This document shows positions 34,182-42,206 of a DNA stretch of 64,000 nt, piece after piece. Every line of letters starts with the position of its first letter. Position 1 is the first letter of the stretch. The notes below the pieces were generated by a model. It was not told the DNA's origin and ran no database searches. It saw only the letters and a program-made list of their open reading frames with translations. Source of the stretch: Mycobacterium mantenii (GTDB lineage Bacteria > Actinomycetota > Actinomycetes > Mycobacteriales > Mycobacteriaceae); the NCBI RefSeq assembly GCF_010731775.1, contig NZ_AP022590.1:4588001-4652000 (forward strand), written 5' to 3'. The translations under genes were made by a program, and so were the position numbers.

Positions 34182-35287
34182 TGTGACTGGCCTCCACGTG
34201 TCAGGTCGGCCGGTACCGCTGGATAAGGACCGGTTCCGAACGAGTCATGCGGTTCCTCCCGGTACATTCCCAGCGCGGCGAGAAGCGGGGCGTCGGTCGC
34301 GGAGAACAGCACCGCTTCGGTGCTTTGCGAGTTGTTGATGTGTTGGTGCCACATCCAATTCGGGACTACGAACGAATCGCCTGCCGACCAATCGAGCCGG
34401 TGGTCACCCACATGGGTGGTGCCTTCGCCTTCAACCACGTAGTACACCGCGCTGGAGGTGTGCCGGTGCTGCTGCGTCCGCAGCCCCGGACGCAGTAGCT
34501 GGGCGAAACAGTCGATGGTCGGCAGAGTTGGACCGCCGGTGATGGGATGCGCGTAGTGCATTATCACCCCGTCGAACGGGCTGCCCTCGTAGCCGGTGAA
34601 GTCGCACAGCGATGCTCTGACGTCGCGCCACGCGTACCGGAACGGAATGCGGGAGCCATCACGGCGTTCCCATGCCGGCTGAACCGGAGCTGAACGGTTG
34701 CTGATGAAGTCGGCACGCTTCTCCCGAATAGGCTGTGTACTGGCTCCGTAGGGCTCGAAGAAGATCTGCCGCAGATAGCCCATCACCGGCACGTCCAGGA
34801 TGTCGATCCAGATTCCGCGCTTGTCGCTTTCGTTGTGGTGGTCGTGCCACGTATAGGCCGGCGTGATGACGAGATCGCCATCTTCCATCGCGAGCTTCTC
34901 GCCGTCGACAGCGGTGTAGAGGTCGGCACTGCCATCTACGACGAACCGCAGTGCGTTGATCGAATGGCGATGCGCCCAGGCGATTTCGCCCGGCAAGGTG
35001 ATTTGCATCCCCATGGCGAGGGTGGGGGTGGTCCCGTCGACCCCCGGTCCGGGGTTGATGAAGGTGAAGTTGCGCCTAGCGATGTCGTTGGATCTGACGA
35101 CGCACATCTCTTCGAGCGCTTGCTCGGCCAAACCGCGTGGCCACAGGAAAGGCACACCGGCGGGACGCGGACCGTCGGTCAGTTGCACCAACTGCGCGTC
35201 GTACTGCCATTGTCCGCGCAGATGTAGTTCATTGAGGTGTTCGTCGAACTCGGCAAGCGTCTGGCCCGGCTCGCGTGTCGTCGTCAT
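34178..35287 (-). CDS. phdI: Bicupin ring-cleavage dioxygenase (1-hydroxy-2-naphthoate / gentisate dioxygenase type)
   Basis: A 369-aa two-cupin Fe(II) dioxygenase. The start is taken at the ATG at 35287 (MTTTREPGQ), which has AAGGA 8 bases upstream; the longer frame to 35335 adds 16 weak residues. The first cupin has HRHSINALRFVVDG with metal-binding His residues, and the second has QQHRHTSSAVYYVVEG and a later H in MWHQHIN. The family includes gentisate 1,2-dioxygenase, salicylate dioxygenase and PhdI. The coupled phdJ-like aldolase makes the PhdI role (1-hydroxy-2-naphthoate cleavage in phenanthrene breakdown) most likely. Confidence 0.85.
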   Translation of the reverse strand: MTTTREPGQTLAEFDEHLNELHLRGQWQYDAQLVQLTDGPRPAGVPFLWPRGLAEQALEEMCVVRSNDIARRNFTFINPGPGVDGTTPTLAMGMQITLPGEIAWAHRHSINALRFVVDGSADLYTAVDGEKLAMEDGDLVITPAYTWHDHHNESDKRGIWIDILDVPVMGYLRQIFFEPYGASTQPIREKRADFISNRSAPVQPAWERRDGSRIPFRYAWRDVRASLCDFTGYEGSPFDGVIMHYAHPITGGPTLPTIDCFAQLLRPGLRTQQHRHTSSAVYYVVEGEGTTHVGDHRLDWSAGDSFVVPNWMWHQHINNSQSTEAVLFSATDAPLLAALGMYREEPHDSFGTGPYPAVPADLTRGGQSQ

Positions 35288-35622
35288 ATCCGATGTCCTT
35301 GGTTGAGGACTTGACCCGTCTAGCGCGGCCGCCAAGTCAGAAGGAAACCGCGCTCGCTGCGGCGCGGCTGGTCGGGAGCGCCCACCACTGTGGTCGAGGT
35401 TACATCTTCATAGTTGCACAAACAAGACGACTTACGGCAAATCAATGCTATTGACTTGATATCTCCGATTTGCCTGACGCCCAACATAAAACGACTCAGG
35501 TTCGAGCGGCAAGGGTGGCCAAAAAAGTACATCGGGCGGGAACCCGGACGTCGGCCGACCATCGAAGCGATTTGGGCGGCGGGCGATGGAGTATGGAGGC
35601 AAGCTCTTCGGTCGCTATCGCG
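35288..35622. other. Intergenic stretch between phdI-like and ferredoxin genes
   Basis: About 335 bases without a supported gene, holding the upstream region of the phdI-phdJ operon (minus strand). It is AT-richer than its surroundings at about 35395-35500. No clear operator was found. Confidence 0.4.
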
Positions 35623-35865
35623 CTATACGCCGTCAGTGGCGTCGCCGGTCGCATCCCGTCGGCCGAGAATGATCGCCCTTTCAGGGCATGCGGCCGCACC
35701 ACGGCGGGCTTGATCCTCGAGTTCCGCAGGCACGCTCGCCGGTGCGACGGCATAACCCTCGTCGTCGATCGAGTACACATCGACCCCCTCAGTGGCACAA
35801 AGTGTATAGCCGCAGCATTTCGACCGGTCGATGCTGATCGTCAAGGCCTGCTCATTGTCTGCCAT
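35623..35865 (-). CDS. Ferredoxin, [3Fe-4S] type
   Basis: An 80-aa ferredoxin. Cluster ligands appear as C17, C23 (C-x5-C) and C60 followed by Pro (ACPERAI), the arrangement of actinobacterial [3Fe-4S] ferredoxins; C18 is an extra cysteine. These proteins feed cytochrome P450s and actinobacterial Rieske oxygenases such as the phthalate/PAH dioxygenases. It is the only intact ferredoxin gene in the window and is divergent from the monooxygenase-dioxygenase operon at 36139, with paired operator-like repeats between them. It is a good candidate to serve the Rieske enzymes encoded here. Confidence 0.9.
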   Translation of the reverse strand: MADNEQALTISIDRSKCCGYTLCATEGVDVYSIDDEGYAVAPASVPAELEDQARRGAAACPERAIILGRRDATGDATDGV

Positions 35866-35926
35866 GGTGACGGTCCCTCCGCGATCGGCCCGACCGGTGA
35901 GGTCGAGAATTTGTGAGACAGAATGA

Positions 35927-36050
35927 AACGATTATGTGTTCTATGACCAACTTGTGCCAGAGTGCCATGTGCCGCCCGCCACTGGCATCAGGCCAGTGCC
36001 CCGAGCTCTTGCCACTTGACCGCGCGGTGATCCGGAACACATAATACGTT
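35927..36050. promoter_or_regulatory. Paired inverted operator-like sites between divergent genes
   Basis: AACGATTATGTGTTC (35927-35941) and GAACACATAATACGTT (36035-36050) are inverted copies of each other: an 11-base arm is perfect and the outer AACG/CGTT also matches after one extra base. They sit about 93 bases apart in the 273-base region between the ferredoxin gene (left) and the operon starting at 36139 (right). The spacing suggests a regulator bound at two sites, perhaps with looping. The TetR protein at 43046-43648 is a candidate. Confidence 0.5.
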
Positions 36051-36138
36051 AAGTGTGCAACGAAACATATTTATTCAATAACTGCCGCGGCTCCGTTGGC
36101 GGTAACTGGGTCGGACCTTGTCAACCTGGAGGTGCTGC

Positions 36139-37320
36139 ATGACAACCTTTGCGGCGGGTACAACTACCGTGCTCGAAGCCGTCCGGGCGCTGACCCCGGA
36201 AATCGCCGAGCGGGCCGACGAGATCGAGAAGGCCAAGGTGGTGCCCGCCGACCTGCTCGAGCGGCTCGCCGATGCCGGTGCTTTCCGCATGTTCGTCCCG
36301 CGTCAATACGGCGGGGAGGAGATGAGCCTGCCGGAGGCCATGGCCGTAATCGAGGAGGTGTCGCGGGCGGATGCTTCTACGGGATGGACCGTGATGATCG
36401 GCGCCGACTTCGCGCCGGTATTCGCCCGTCTCTCCAAAGAGGTGCTCGACAACGAGATCTATCCTGATGGCCCAAACACCATGGCGCGGGGTGCTTTTGC
36501 CCCAAAGGGTGTTGCCGTCGCGGCCGAGGGCGGTTACATCGTCAACGGGCAGTGGCCACTGGCCAGCGGGAGCTACGAGCACCAGTGGGTGATGGGCAAC
36601 TGTATTGTCCTGGACAACGGGCAGCCTCGGATGACCGAGATGGGCGTGCCCGAGATGAAGCTCGCCGTGGTGCCGACGGCGCAGGCCCAGTTCCTGGATA
36701 CCTGGGACTCGGTGGGGTTGCGGGCGACCAACAGCAATGACTTGGTGCTCAAGGACGTGTTCGTGCCCGAGCACCACACCGGTGAGTTCTTCGGGGCTTC
36801 CGGTGTGGACAGCCCGATGTTCCGGCTACCGACCCGCTTGGCGCTGGGGCCCACCCACGTCGCTGTTGTGCTAGGCATCGCCGAGGGCGCGCTGGATGAC
36901 GTGCGCAAGCTCGCCAAGACCAAGCGGCCGGCGTTCAACCCCGGCATGCGATTGGCCGAGGACACCGTCTTCCAATTCCGACTAGGTCTGCTCGACACCC
37001 GCTTGGCGGCCGTGCGTGCGCTCGCCGAGAAGGAGGCCCAGCTGATGTGGGACGCCGCGGTTGCAGGAGAGCCGATCACAACGATGGCTGCGGTGCGCCA
37101 GCGCGCGATGGTGGCGCGGGCCCACACCGAGTGCGTGGAGATCGTCAACGAGGCCTTCGGCCTGGCCGGCAGCAATGCCATGTACAGCAGCTCCTCGCTG
37201 CAGCGACGCTTCCGCGATATCCGCACCGCGGCACAGCATGTGGCGGCGAGCCCGGAGATCTACCAAATCGTCGGTGCGCTGCTTGTTGACGAAGACGTCC
37301 CGCCGTCGGCCCTGATCTGA
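36139..37320 (+). CDS. Acyl-CoA dehydrogenase-fold flavin monooxygenase/dehydrogenase
   Basis: A 393-aa protein with the acyl-CoA dehydrogenase fold: N-terminal helical domain (RLADAGAFRMFVPRQYGGEEMSLPEA near residues 44-70), beta domain (VNGQWPLASGSYEHQWVMGN near 136-155) and C-terminal helical domain. The sequence style (ASTGWTVMIG, LRATNSNDLVLKDVFVPEHH) matches the group D flavin monooxygenase branch (HsaA/DszC-like) better than true dehydrogenases, and it would then need a flavin reductase such as that at 56524-57108. GGAGG lies 6 bases before the ATG at 36139. It is first in a + strand operon. Confidence 0.8.
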   Translation: MTTFAAGTTTVLEAVRALTPEIAERADEIEKAKVVPADLLERLADAGAFRMFVPRQYGGEEMSLPEAMAVIEEVSRADASTGWTVMIGADFAPVFARLSKEVLDNEIYPDGPNTMARGAFAPKGVAVAAEGGYIVNGQWPLASGSYEHQWVMGNCIVLDNGQPRMTEMGVPEMKLAVVPTAQAQFLDTWDSVGLRATNSNDLVLKDVFVPEHHTGEFFGASGVDSPMFRLPTRLALGPTHVAVVLGIAEGALDDVRKLAKTKRPAFNPGMRLAEDTVFQFRLGLLDTRLAAVRALAEKEAQLMWDAAVAGEPITTMAAVRQRAMVARAHTECVEIVNEAFGLAGSNAMYSSSSLQRRFRDIRTAAQHVAASPEIYQIVGALLVDEDVPPSALI

Positions 37321-37341
37321 GTTCGGGGGAATGAAGAGCAC

Positions 37342-37776
37342 ATGACTTCTACCGAGACGATGACGGCCGAGTGGGAGCTGGTCCGGCTGAACAACGACTT
37401 CGCCTACTACGTGGACCAAGGCGATTTCGAGTCGATGATCGGGCTGTTCACCCCGGACGCCGTTTTCGATCGTGCCGGCAACGTCCACCACGGCCACGAC
37501 GAGCTGCGCCAGGGCATGCGCGACCGGCCAAAGGCGACTACGCGGCACCTGGTCACCAATTTCCACTTCGCCAATGTCGGGAACGACGCCGCCGAGGCGG
37601 TGGTTTGCTCGATGGTCTATCACGGACCGCCATCGGAGCAAGGCGAGCCGGTGGTGTATGCGACGGAAAATGGCCGCGTCATGGAGTTTCACGACAAGTA
37701 CGTCAAAACTCCTGAAGGATGGCGGATTTCAGAACGAATCGCGCGGGCGATCTTCACGCCGAAGGTGTGGCCGTGA
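37342..37776 (+). CDS. SnoaL/NTF2-like protein, 144 aa
   Basis: A small alpha/beta cone-fold protein. The opening WELVRLNNDFAYYVDQGDFESMIGLFTPDAVFD is typical of SnoaL_4-like proteins, and the ending GWRISERIARAIFTPK matches this family too. Such proteins act as isomerases, dehydratases or dioxygenase small subunits; here no catalytic role can be assigned. It sits 21 bases after the monooxygenase-like gene and 27 bases before a second NTF2-like gene. Confidence 0.8.
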   Translation: MTSTETMTAEWELVRLNNDFAYYVDQGDFESMIGLFTPDAVFDRAGNVHHGHDELRQGMRDRPKATTRHLVTNFHFANVGNDAAEAVVCSMVYHGPPSEQGEPVVYATENGRVMEFHDKYVKTPEGWRISERIARAIFTPKVWP

Positions 37777-37803
37777 CAGGTCTGATCAAGGAAGGCGAAA
37801 ATC

Positions 37804-38199
37804 ATGGCTGACAAACACAACGACGTGCAGGCCACCGTTGACAAGTTCTTCACCGCGCTGGCAACCGGGGACCAGGCGACCTGCGAAGCACTGTTCACCG
37901 ACGACGCAGTGGTATGGCACAACTACACCCAACAAGAACAACCGAAAAGCGAAGCACTTGCCGCCCTCGCGGGGCTGGCCCAAATGCAGGCCGAATTTTA
38001 CGTCGTCGGGCGTGACTTCACGGACGATACCTGCGTTCAGCGGCACGTGGTGCGGGTGACACTGCCGAACGGCGACACGGCGGCCATTCCGGCGATTCAG
38101 CGCATTTCCCTCTCGGGTGGCCGGATCCGACGCATCGAGGAGTACATGGATTCGGCCCAAATGGCCGCGGCGATGCAAGCACTGCAAGCCGGCGTGTGA
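37804..38199 (+). CDS. SnoaL/NTF2-like protein, 131 aa
   Basis: A second cone-fold protein: VQATVDKFFTALATGDQATCEALFTDDAVVWHNY at residues 9-42 and GGRIRRIEEYMDSAQM near 106-121 fit the SnoaL polyketide-cyclase/limonene-epoxide-hydrolase-like group. It differs from its neighbour and is not a recent duplicate. AAGGCGAAAATC precedes the ATG. The substrate is unknown; two such proteins in a row suggest sequential handling of a reactive intermediate. Confidence 0.8.
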   Translation: MADKHNDVQATVDKFFTALATGDQATCEALFTDDAVVWHNYTQQEQPKSEALAALAGLAQMQAEFYVVGRDFTDDTCVQRHVVRVTLPNGDTAAIPAIQRISLSGGRIRRIEEYMDSAQMAAAMQALQAGV

Positions 38200-38241
38200 C
38201 CGACCCGAACATCTCGGCGAGGAATTAGGAAGGAACCTGTA

Positions 38242-38808
38242 ATGCCCGGAATCACAGACAAGTTCACCGGCGAACCTGTGCTGAAGGTCCAACGGCTCGG
38301 TCACGGCACCTTGGAGGTCGTCGACATCGCCAGGTCACGGCGATTCTACGAAGAGGTCCTCGGGCTCGAGGTGATTCAACCCAGCGCCCGCTCGATGATG
38401 ATCCGGCTCAACACCAACCACGCCTACGCGGTGGTGGAGACCGGCAAGGAGAGCTCCATGCCGATGCTGGCCCACAATGGCCTCGACGTGGGCAGCGAGG
38501 AAGAAGTGCACGCCGCCCACGACCGGCTCGTCGAGCTCAAGGACGAGTGGGGCCTCAAGACGATCACCGACGTGCGCCACATGCACGGGGACACCTCGTT
38601 CTACTTCACCGACCCCGACGGCAACTGGTGGGAGATCGTCGCGGTCCGCGAAGGCGGTTACGCGGTGGACTTCTCGGACCCCGAGCGCGATCTCACCGGT
38701 CTGCACGAGTTCGACGGTGAGGGCGGCAACGTGAACTTCAGCCACACCCATGACCCCAACTTCCGGTCGCGCGTCCGTGAGGTCCTTGACGCGAAGAGCA
38801 AGGCGTAA
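38242..38808 (+). CDS. VOC/glyoxalase-fold protein, possible extradiol dioxygenase
   Basis: A 188-aa vicinal-oxygen-chelate protein. Possible metal ligands are H17 (LGHGTLEV), H114 (DVRHMHGDT region) and E134 (WWEIV), the pattern of small single-module VOC enzymes. It begins with KVQRLGHGTLEVVDIARSRRFYEEVLGLEV. It may be a one-domain extradiol dioxygenase or an epimerase/lyase. The stop at 38808 is 3 bases before the SDR gene, so the two are co-translated. AAGGAAC precedes the ATG. Confidence 0.8.
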   Translation: MPGITDKFTGEPVLKVQRLGHGTLEVVDIARSRRFYEEVLGLEVIQPSARSMMIRLNTNHAYAVVETGKESSMPMLAHNGLDVGSEEEVHAAHDRLVELKDEWGLKTITDVRHMHGDTSFYFTDPDGNWWEIVAVREGGYAVDFSDPERDLTGLHEFDGEGGNVNFSHTHDPNFRSRVREVLDAKSKA

Positions 38809-38811
38809 CTG

Positions 38812-39642
38812 GTGGCCCGTCTGGACGGAAAGGTTGCCGTCGTCACCGGCGCTGGCAAGGGTATCGGGCGGGGAATCGCCCGCAGGTTCGCCCGCGAGGG
38901 CGCCAAGGTGGTCATCGCCGAGTTCGACGCCGACGCGGGTAAGCAGGTCGCCGAGGACCTCGGCACGCTCGGCGGCGAGGGCTTGTTCGTCCAGACCGAC
39001 GTGTCCCGCAAGGCAGACATCGAAGGTGCGATCGCGATCGCCCAGGAATCCTTCGGTGGTTTGGACGTCCTCGTCAACAACGCGATTTCGCTGACCCCGG
39101 AAGTTCCGCTGGAGCAGAAGACCGACGAAATGTTCGAGCAGATGCTCGGAGTCGCCCTGTGGAGCGTGTGGTGGGGGATGCAGACCGCGTTCCCCGTCAT
39201 GAAAGCTCACGGTGGTGGACGCATCATCAACTTCTATTCGATCGACGCTGACAACGGCAACTGGGTTCATGGTGACTACAACACCGCCAAGGGCGGTGTG
39301 CAGGCTCTGACCCGCACGGCCGGTTTCCAGTGGGCCAGGCACAACATCCTGGTCAACGCGATCGCACCGATCGCTGCATCGGCTGCCTTCGAGGAGATGG
39401 CGTCCGCCAATCCTGCACTGCTCGAAGCGGTTCCGTTGATGATCCCCTGCGGACGGATGGGTGACCCGGAGGAGGACATCGCCCCAGTGGCGGCGTTCCT
39501 GGCCAGCGACGAGGCACGCTTCATCACCGGCGCGACCATCCCGGTCGACGGGGGCCTGCACGTACCGCGGCTGAACACCCGACCACCGGACCCCTCGGTC
39601 TTCGACTCACTGCCCGGCAGCGCCGGGTCGGAAAACAAGTAA
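38812..39642 (+). CDS. SDR-family dehydrogenase
   Basis: A 276-aa short-chain dehydrogenase: GAGKGIG at residues 13-19, NNA near 89-91, Ser143 and YNTAK at Y156-K160, and the C-terminal ITGATIPVDGGLHVP. It uses a GTG start just after the previous stop. It stands directly before a Rieske alpha/beta pair, so a cis-diol dehydrogenase role is plausible, although the motif pattern is that of general SDRs. Confidence 0.88.
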   Translation: MARLDGKVAVVTGAGKGIGRGIARRFAREGAKVVIAEFDADAGKQVAEDLGTLGGEGLFVQTDVSRKADIEGAIAIAQESFGGLDVLVNNAISLTPEVPLEQKTDEMFEQMLGVALWSVWWGMQTAFPVMKAHGGGRIINFYSIDADNGNWVHGDYNTAKGGVQALTRTAGFQWARHNILVNAIAPIAASAAFEEMASANPALLEAVPLMIPCGRMGDPEEDIAPVAAFLASDEARFITGATIPVDGGLHVPRLNTRPPDPSVFDSLPGSAGSENK

Positions 39643-39652
39643 GGAGAGCGTC

Positions 39653-41053
39653 GTGACTATCGACGAAGTGAAGCACGCTCGGACCGGACCGGTCCTGGCG
39701 GACGGGACCCCGCTGTCAGAGCTGATCGACAAGGATTACCGCGAGGTATCGCTGCGCGTCCTCAATGATCCGGAGCTCTACCAGTTGGAGCTCAAACACC
39801 TGTTCGCCAAGGCGTGGACGGCCGTGGCCCATGAGGATGAGATCCCCAACGTCGACGATTACGTCCTGCGGTATGTCGGTGAGGATCAGGTCATCATCAG
39901 CCGCGCGGCCGACCGAAGCATTACGGCCGCGTTGAACGTGTGCGCCCATCGGGCAGCGAAAGTGTGCCGATTCGAGGCCGGCAACGCCAAGAATTTCCAG
40001 TGCCCCTACCACGGGTGGGTCTACAAGTCCGATGGCGCCTTCCAGGCGGCCCCCATCGCCCGGGAGACCATGCAAGGCCACCTGCGGACCAAGGACGAAC
40101 TCGGGTTGCAGCGCGGGCGGGTTGAGCTCTACGCAGGCATGGTCTTCGTGACCTTCGACCAGAACGCACCGACGTTGCGCGAGTACCTCGGCCCGATGAC
40201 CTGGTACTGGGACCTGATGTTCGACCGCACCCGAAGCGGGATGACGGTGCTGGGACACCCGCAACGCTTCATCATCCCCGCCAACTGGAAGTGCGCCGCC
40301 GAGCAGTTTGCCGGAGACATCTTCCACACCCTGACGCTGCACCGGTCCATGCAGGAGTTCGAGCTGTTGGGACCGGCGGCCGAAGAGCCCGCGATGGCCG
40401 GAGTGAGCGCCAGCCACAAAGGCCATTTCGTGCGGTGCTTCGACCTCAGAGAAGAGCACTACATCACCGCACTCAAGGGCAAGAACCTGACCGCACTGTC
40501 CCCGATAGAACGGCTGCGGCTGGCGGCACCGCCGGGCATGTCGCCCGACATGGTCGAAGACTTGCCGCAACGATTCGACGAGGGCCAACTGCAGGTGTTG
40601 ACACAGTTCACCCCGCAGGTAGGTCAGCTGTTCCCGAACGTCGGCGCATTGGCCATGCCGTTCCAGTTCCCCGACGGCACCCCGTCGGCGTTCTTCAGCT
40701 GGCGGGTGTGGGTTCCGAAAGGGCCGGACCACTTCGAGTTGTTCCACTGGAGCCTGGTGGAGCGTGACGCGCCGAAAGAGCTCGCGGAATCGATGAATCT
40801 GATGACCGCTGCCACATTCGGGATCAGCGGATTCGTCGAGGCCGACGACACCGACACCTGGCCGATGCAAAGCCAGGCCGCGCGCGGCGCGTTGGGGCGC
40901 CGGCAGAAGCTTCGCTATCAGGCGATCACCGGCGAGAACAAGCCCGCCGACTGGCCCGGTCCCGGACAGGTGTACGCAGGGTTCCCGAAAGATGACACGC
41001 AGTGGAACTTCTGGCTGCGCTACAGCGAGTTCATGGAAGGGAGACCGTGGTGA
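39653..41053 (+). CDS. Rieske ring-hydroxylating dioxygenase alpha subunit
   Basis: A 466-aa large subunit. Rieske [2Fe-2S] ligands: C97-x-H99 (VCAHRA) and C117-x2-H120 (CPYHGW). The mononuclear iron site follows NWKCAAEQFAGD: bridging D222, H225 and H230. It resembles PAH/NidA3-type oxygenases in actinobacteria. It hydroxylates an aromatic ring to a cis-dihydrodiol, taking electrons from a ferredoxin. AAGGAGAG precedes the GTG start. The beta subunit gene overlaps its stop. Confidence 0.93.
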   Translation: MTIDEVKHARTGPVLADGTPLSELIDKDYREVSLRVLNDPELYQLELKHLFAKAWTAVAHEDEIPNVDDYVLRYVGEDQVIISRAADRSITAALNVCAHRAAKVCRFEAGNAKNFQCPYHGWVYKSDGAFQAAPIARETMQGHLRTKDELGLQRGRVELYAGMVFVTFDQNAPTLREYLGPMTWYWDLMFDRTRSGMTVLGHPQRFIIPANWKCAAEQFAGDIFHTLTLHRSMQEFELLGPAAEEPAMAGVSASHKGHFVRCFDLREEHYITALKGKNLTALSPIERLRLAAPPGMSPDMVEDLPQRFDEGQLQVLTQFTPQVGQLFPNVGALAMPFQFPDGTPSAFFSWRVWVPKGPDHFELFHWSLVERDAPKELAESMNLMTAATFGISGFVEADDTDTWPMQSQAARGALGRRQKLRYQAITGENKPADWPGPGQVYAGFPKDDTQWNFWLRYSEFMEGRPW

Positions 41054-41634
41054 CTGCAGATGCCACACCGGACATCGACGCCCAGACCCACTCGGGTGTC
41101 AGCTATCCGACGCCGCGGGGCTCTCGGGTCCCGGTGACCGATCCACGTCACTTCGAGATCGTTGGGTTCCTGGAAGACGAGTCCGCACTGCTGGACTCCG
41201 ACGACCTGACCGCCTGGTTGGGTCTGCTTGCGCCCGACATCATCTATCGTGCACCGGTCCGGACTACGCGCGATCACCGCGCTCGGGGCGTGTACGAGGC
41301 GGACATGTTCCACTTCAACGAGAACATCATGACCCTGATGTTGAAGGTCATGCGGATGACGCAGACCGACAGCGCCTGGGCCGAGAATCCGCTGTCGCGA
41401 ACGCAGCGAATTGTGCACAAGGTAAGGGCGTATGAGACCGATACGCCGAACGAATACCAGGTATACAGCTCGATCCTGCTGCTGCGGTCCCGCTACGACG
41501 ATCCCGCGCTGGATTTCCTCCCGGCCCGGCGAGTGGACACCATCCGGGTGGGTGATGAGTGGAAGATCGCCTCGCGCACAATCTATTTCGAGCAGGCCAC
41601 CCTTGGCGTGCAGAACCTCGCCGTTTATCTGTGA
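41050..41634 (+). CDS. Ring-hydroxylating dioxygenase beta subunit
   Basis: A 194-aa small subunit. The GTG at 41050 overlaps the alpha stop (GTGA) and has AAGGGAG six bases upstream; a GTG one codon earlier is equivalent. Family features: FLEDESALLDSDDLTAWLGLLAPDIIYRAPVRTT, SRTQRIVHKVRAYE and the ending TLGVQNLAVYL. It pairs with the alpha subunit immediately upstream. Confidence 0.92.
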   Translation: MTADATPDIDAQTHSGVSYPTPRGSRVPVTDPRHFEIVGFLEDESALLDSDDLTAWLGLLAPDIIYRAPVRTTRDHRARGVYEADMFHFNENIMTLMLKVMRMTQTDSAWAENPLSRTQRIVHKVRAYETDTPNEYQVYSSILLLRSRYDDPALDFLPARRVDTIRVGDEWKIASRTIYFEQATLGVQNLAVYL

Positions 41635-41648
41635 GGCAGGGTCACGAA

Positions 41649-42206
41649 TTGTCTTCTGCGACCGAGATTCCGGGTTATGCGGCAGGTACGTGGGCGATCG
41701 ATCCGGTCCGGTCGACGCTAAGGTTCGGGGTCAAGCACCTTGGCGTGCAAAACGTTCGCGGCATCTTGAGGGTCGAGGGGCAGATCGTCGTGGCCGATCA
41801 ACCGGCGGATTCGACGGTGGCTGCGACGATCGACCTTGGCTCGGTCGATACGAAGAGCAAGGGACGCGACAAAGCGATTCGCTCGGCTTCGCTGCTGGAC
41901 ATTGCGAGCCATCCGACCGCGGAATATCATTCGACGGGAATCAGCCCCGATGCCGCCGGCGGCAATCCGCAAGGGTTCCTGCTGGACGGGGAGCTGACCT
42001 TCATGGGCGTCACCCGGCCGTTGCCACTGCGGATTCAGCTGGAGCGATTCATCCGAGACGGGGGCGGGACGAGGCCGATCCTCGCCGGGCAGGGGCAGTT
42101 CACCCGCAACGACTTCGGGTTGGTCTATCGCGTCCACCCACGGCTCCTCGACCGAGCGATCGGACAGACAGTGCACGTGGACATACGGTTGGAGGGATCA
42201 CCCTGA
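41649..42206 (+). CDS. YceI-family protein
   Basis: A ~185-aa lipocalin-like YceI protein: AAGTWAIDPVRSTLRFGVKHLG at the start, then SVDTKSKGRDKAIRSASLLD and FMGVTRPLPLRIQL. YceI proteins bind isoprenoid-like or hydrophobic ligands; in a catabolic operon it may carry a hydrophobic substrate. There is no signal peptide. A TTG at 41649 has GGCAGGG 7 bases upstream; a GTG at 41631 overlapping the beta stop is the alternative. Confidence 0.85.
   Translation: MSSATEIPGYAAGTWAIDPVRSTLRFGVKHLGVQNVRGILRVEGQIVVADQPADSTVAATIDLGSVDTKSKGRDKAIRSASLLDIASHPTAEYHSTGISPDAAGGNPQGFLLDGELTFMGVTRPLPLRIQLERFIRDGGGTRPILAGQGQFTRNDFGLVYRVHPRLLDRAIGQTVHVDIRLEGSP

Noticed and set aside
37342..38199. The two SnoaL-like genes as a tandem duplication
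   Set aside because: The proteins share the fold but little sequence, so recent duplication is not supported.
38335..39561. A 408-codon open frame on the minus strand
   Set aside because: Opposite the VOC and SDR genes; no motif and no ribosome site.
39716..41068. A 450-codon open frame on the minus strand
   Set aside because: Opposite an intact Rieske alpha gene; the peptide is low-complexity and His/Arg-rich.
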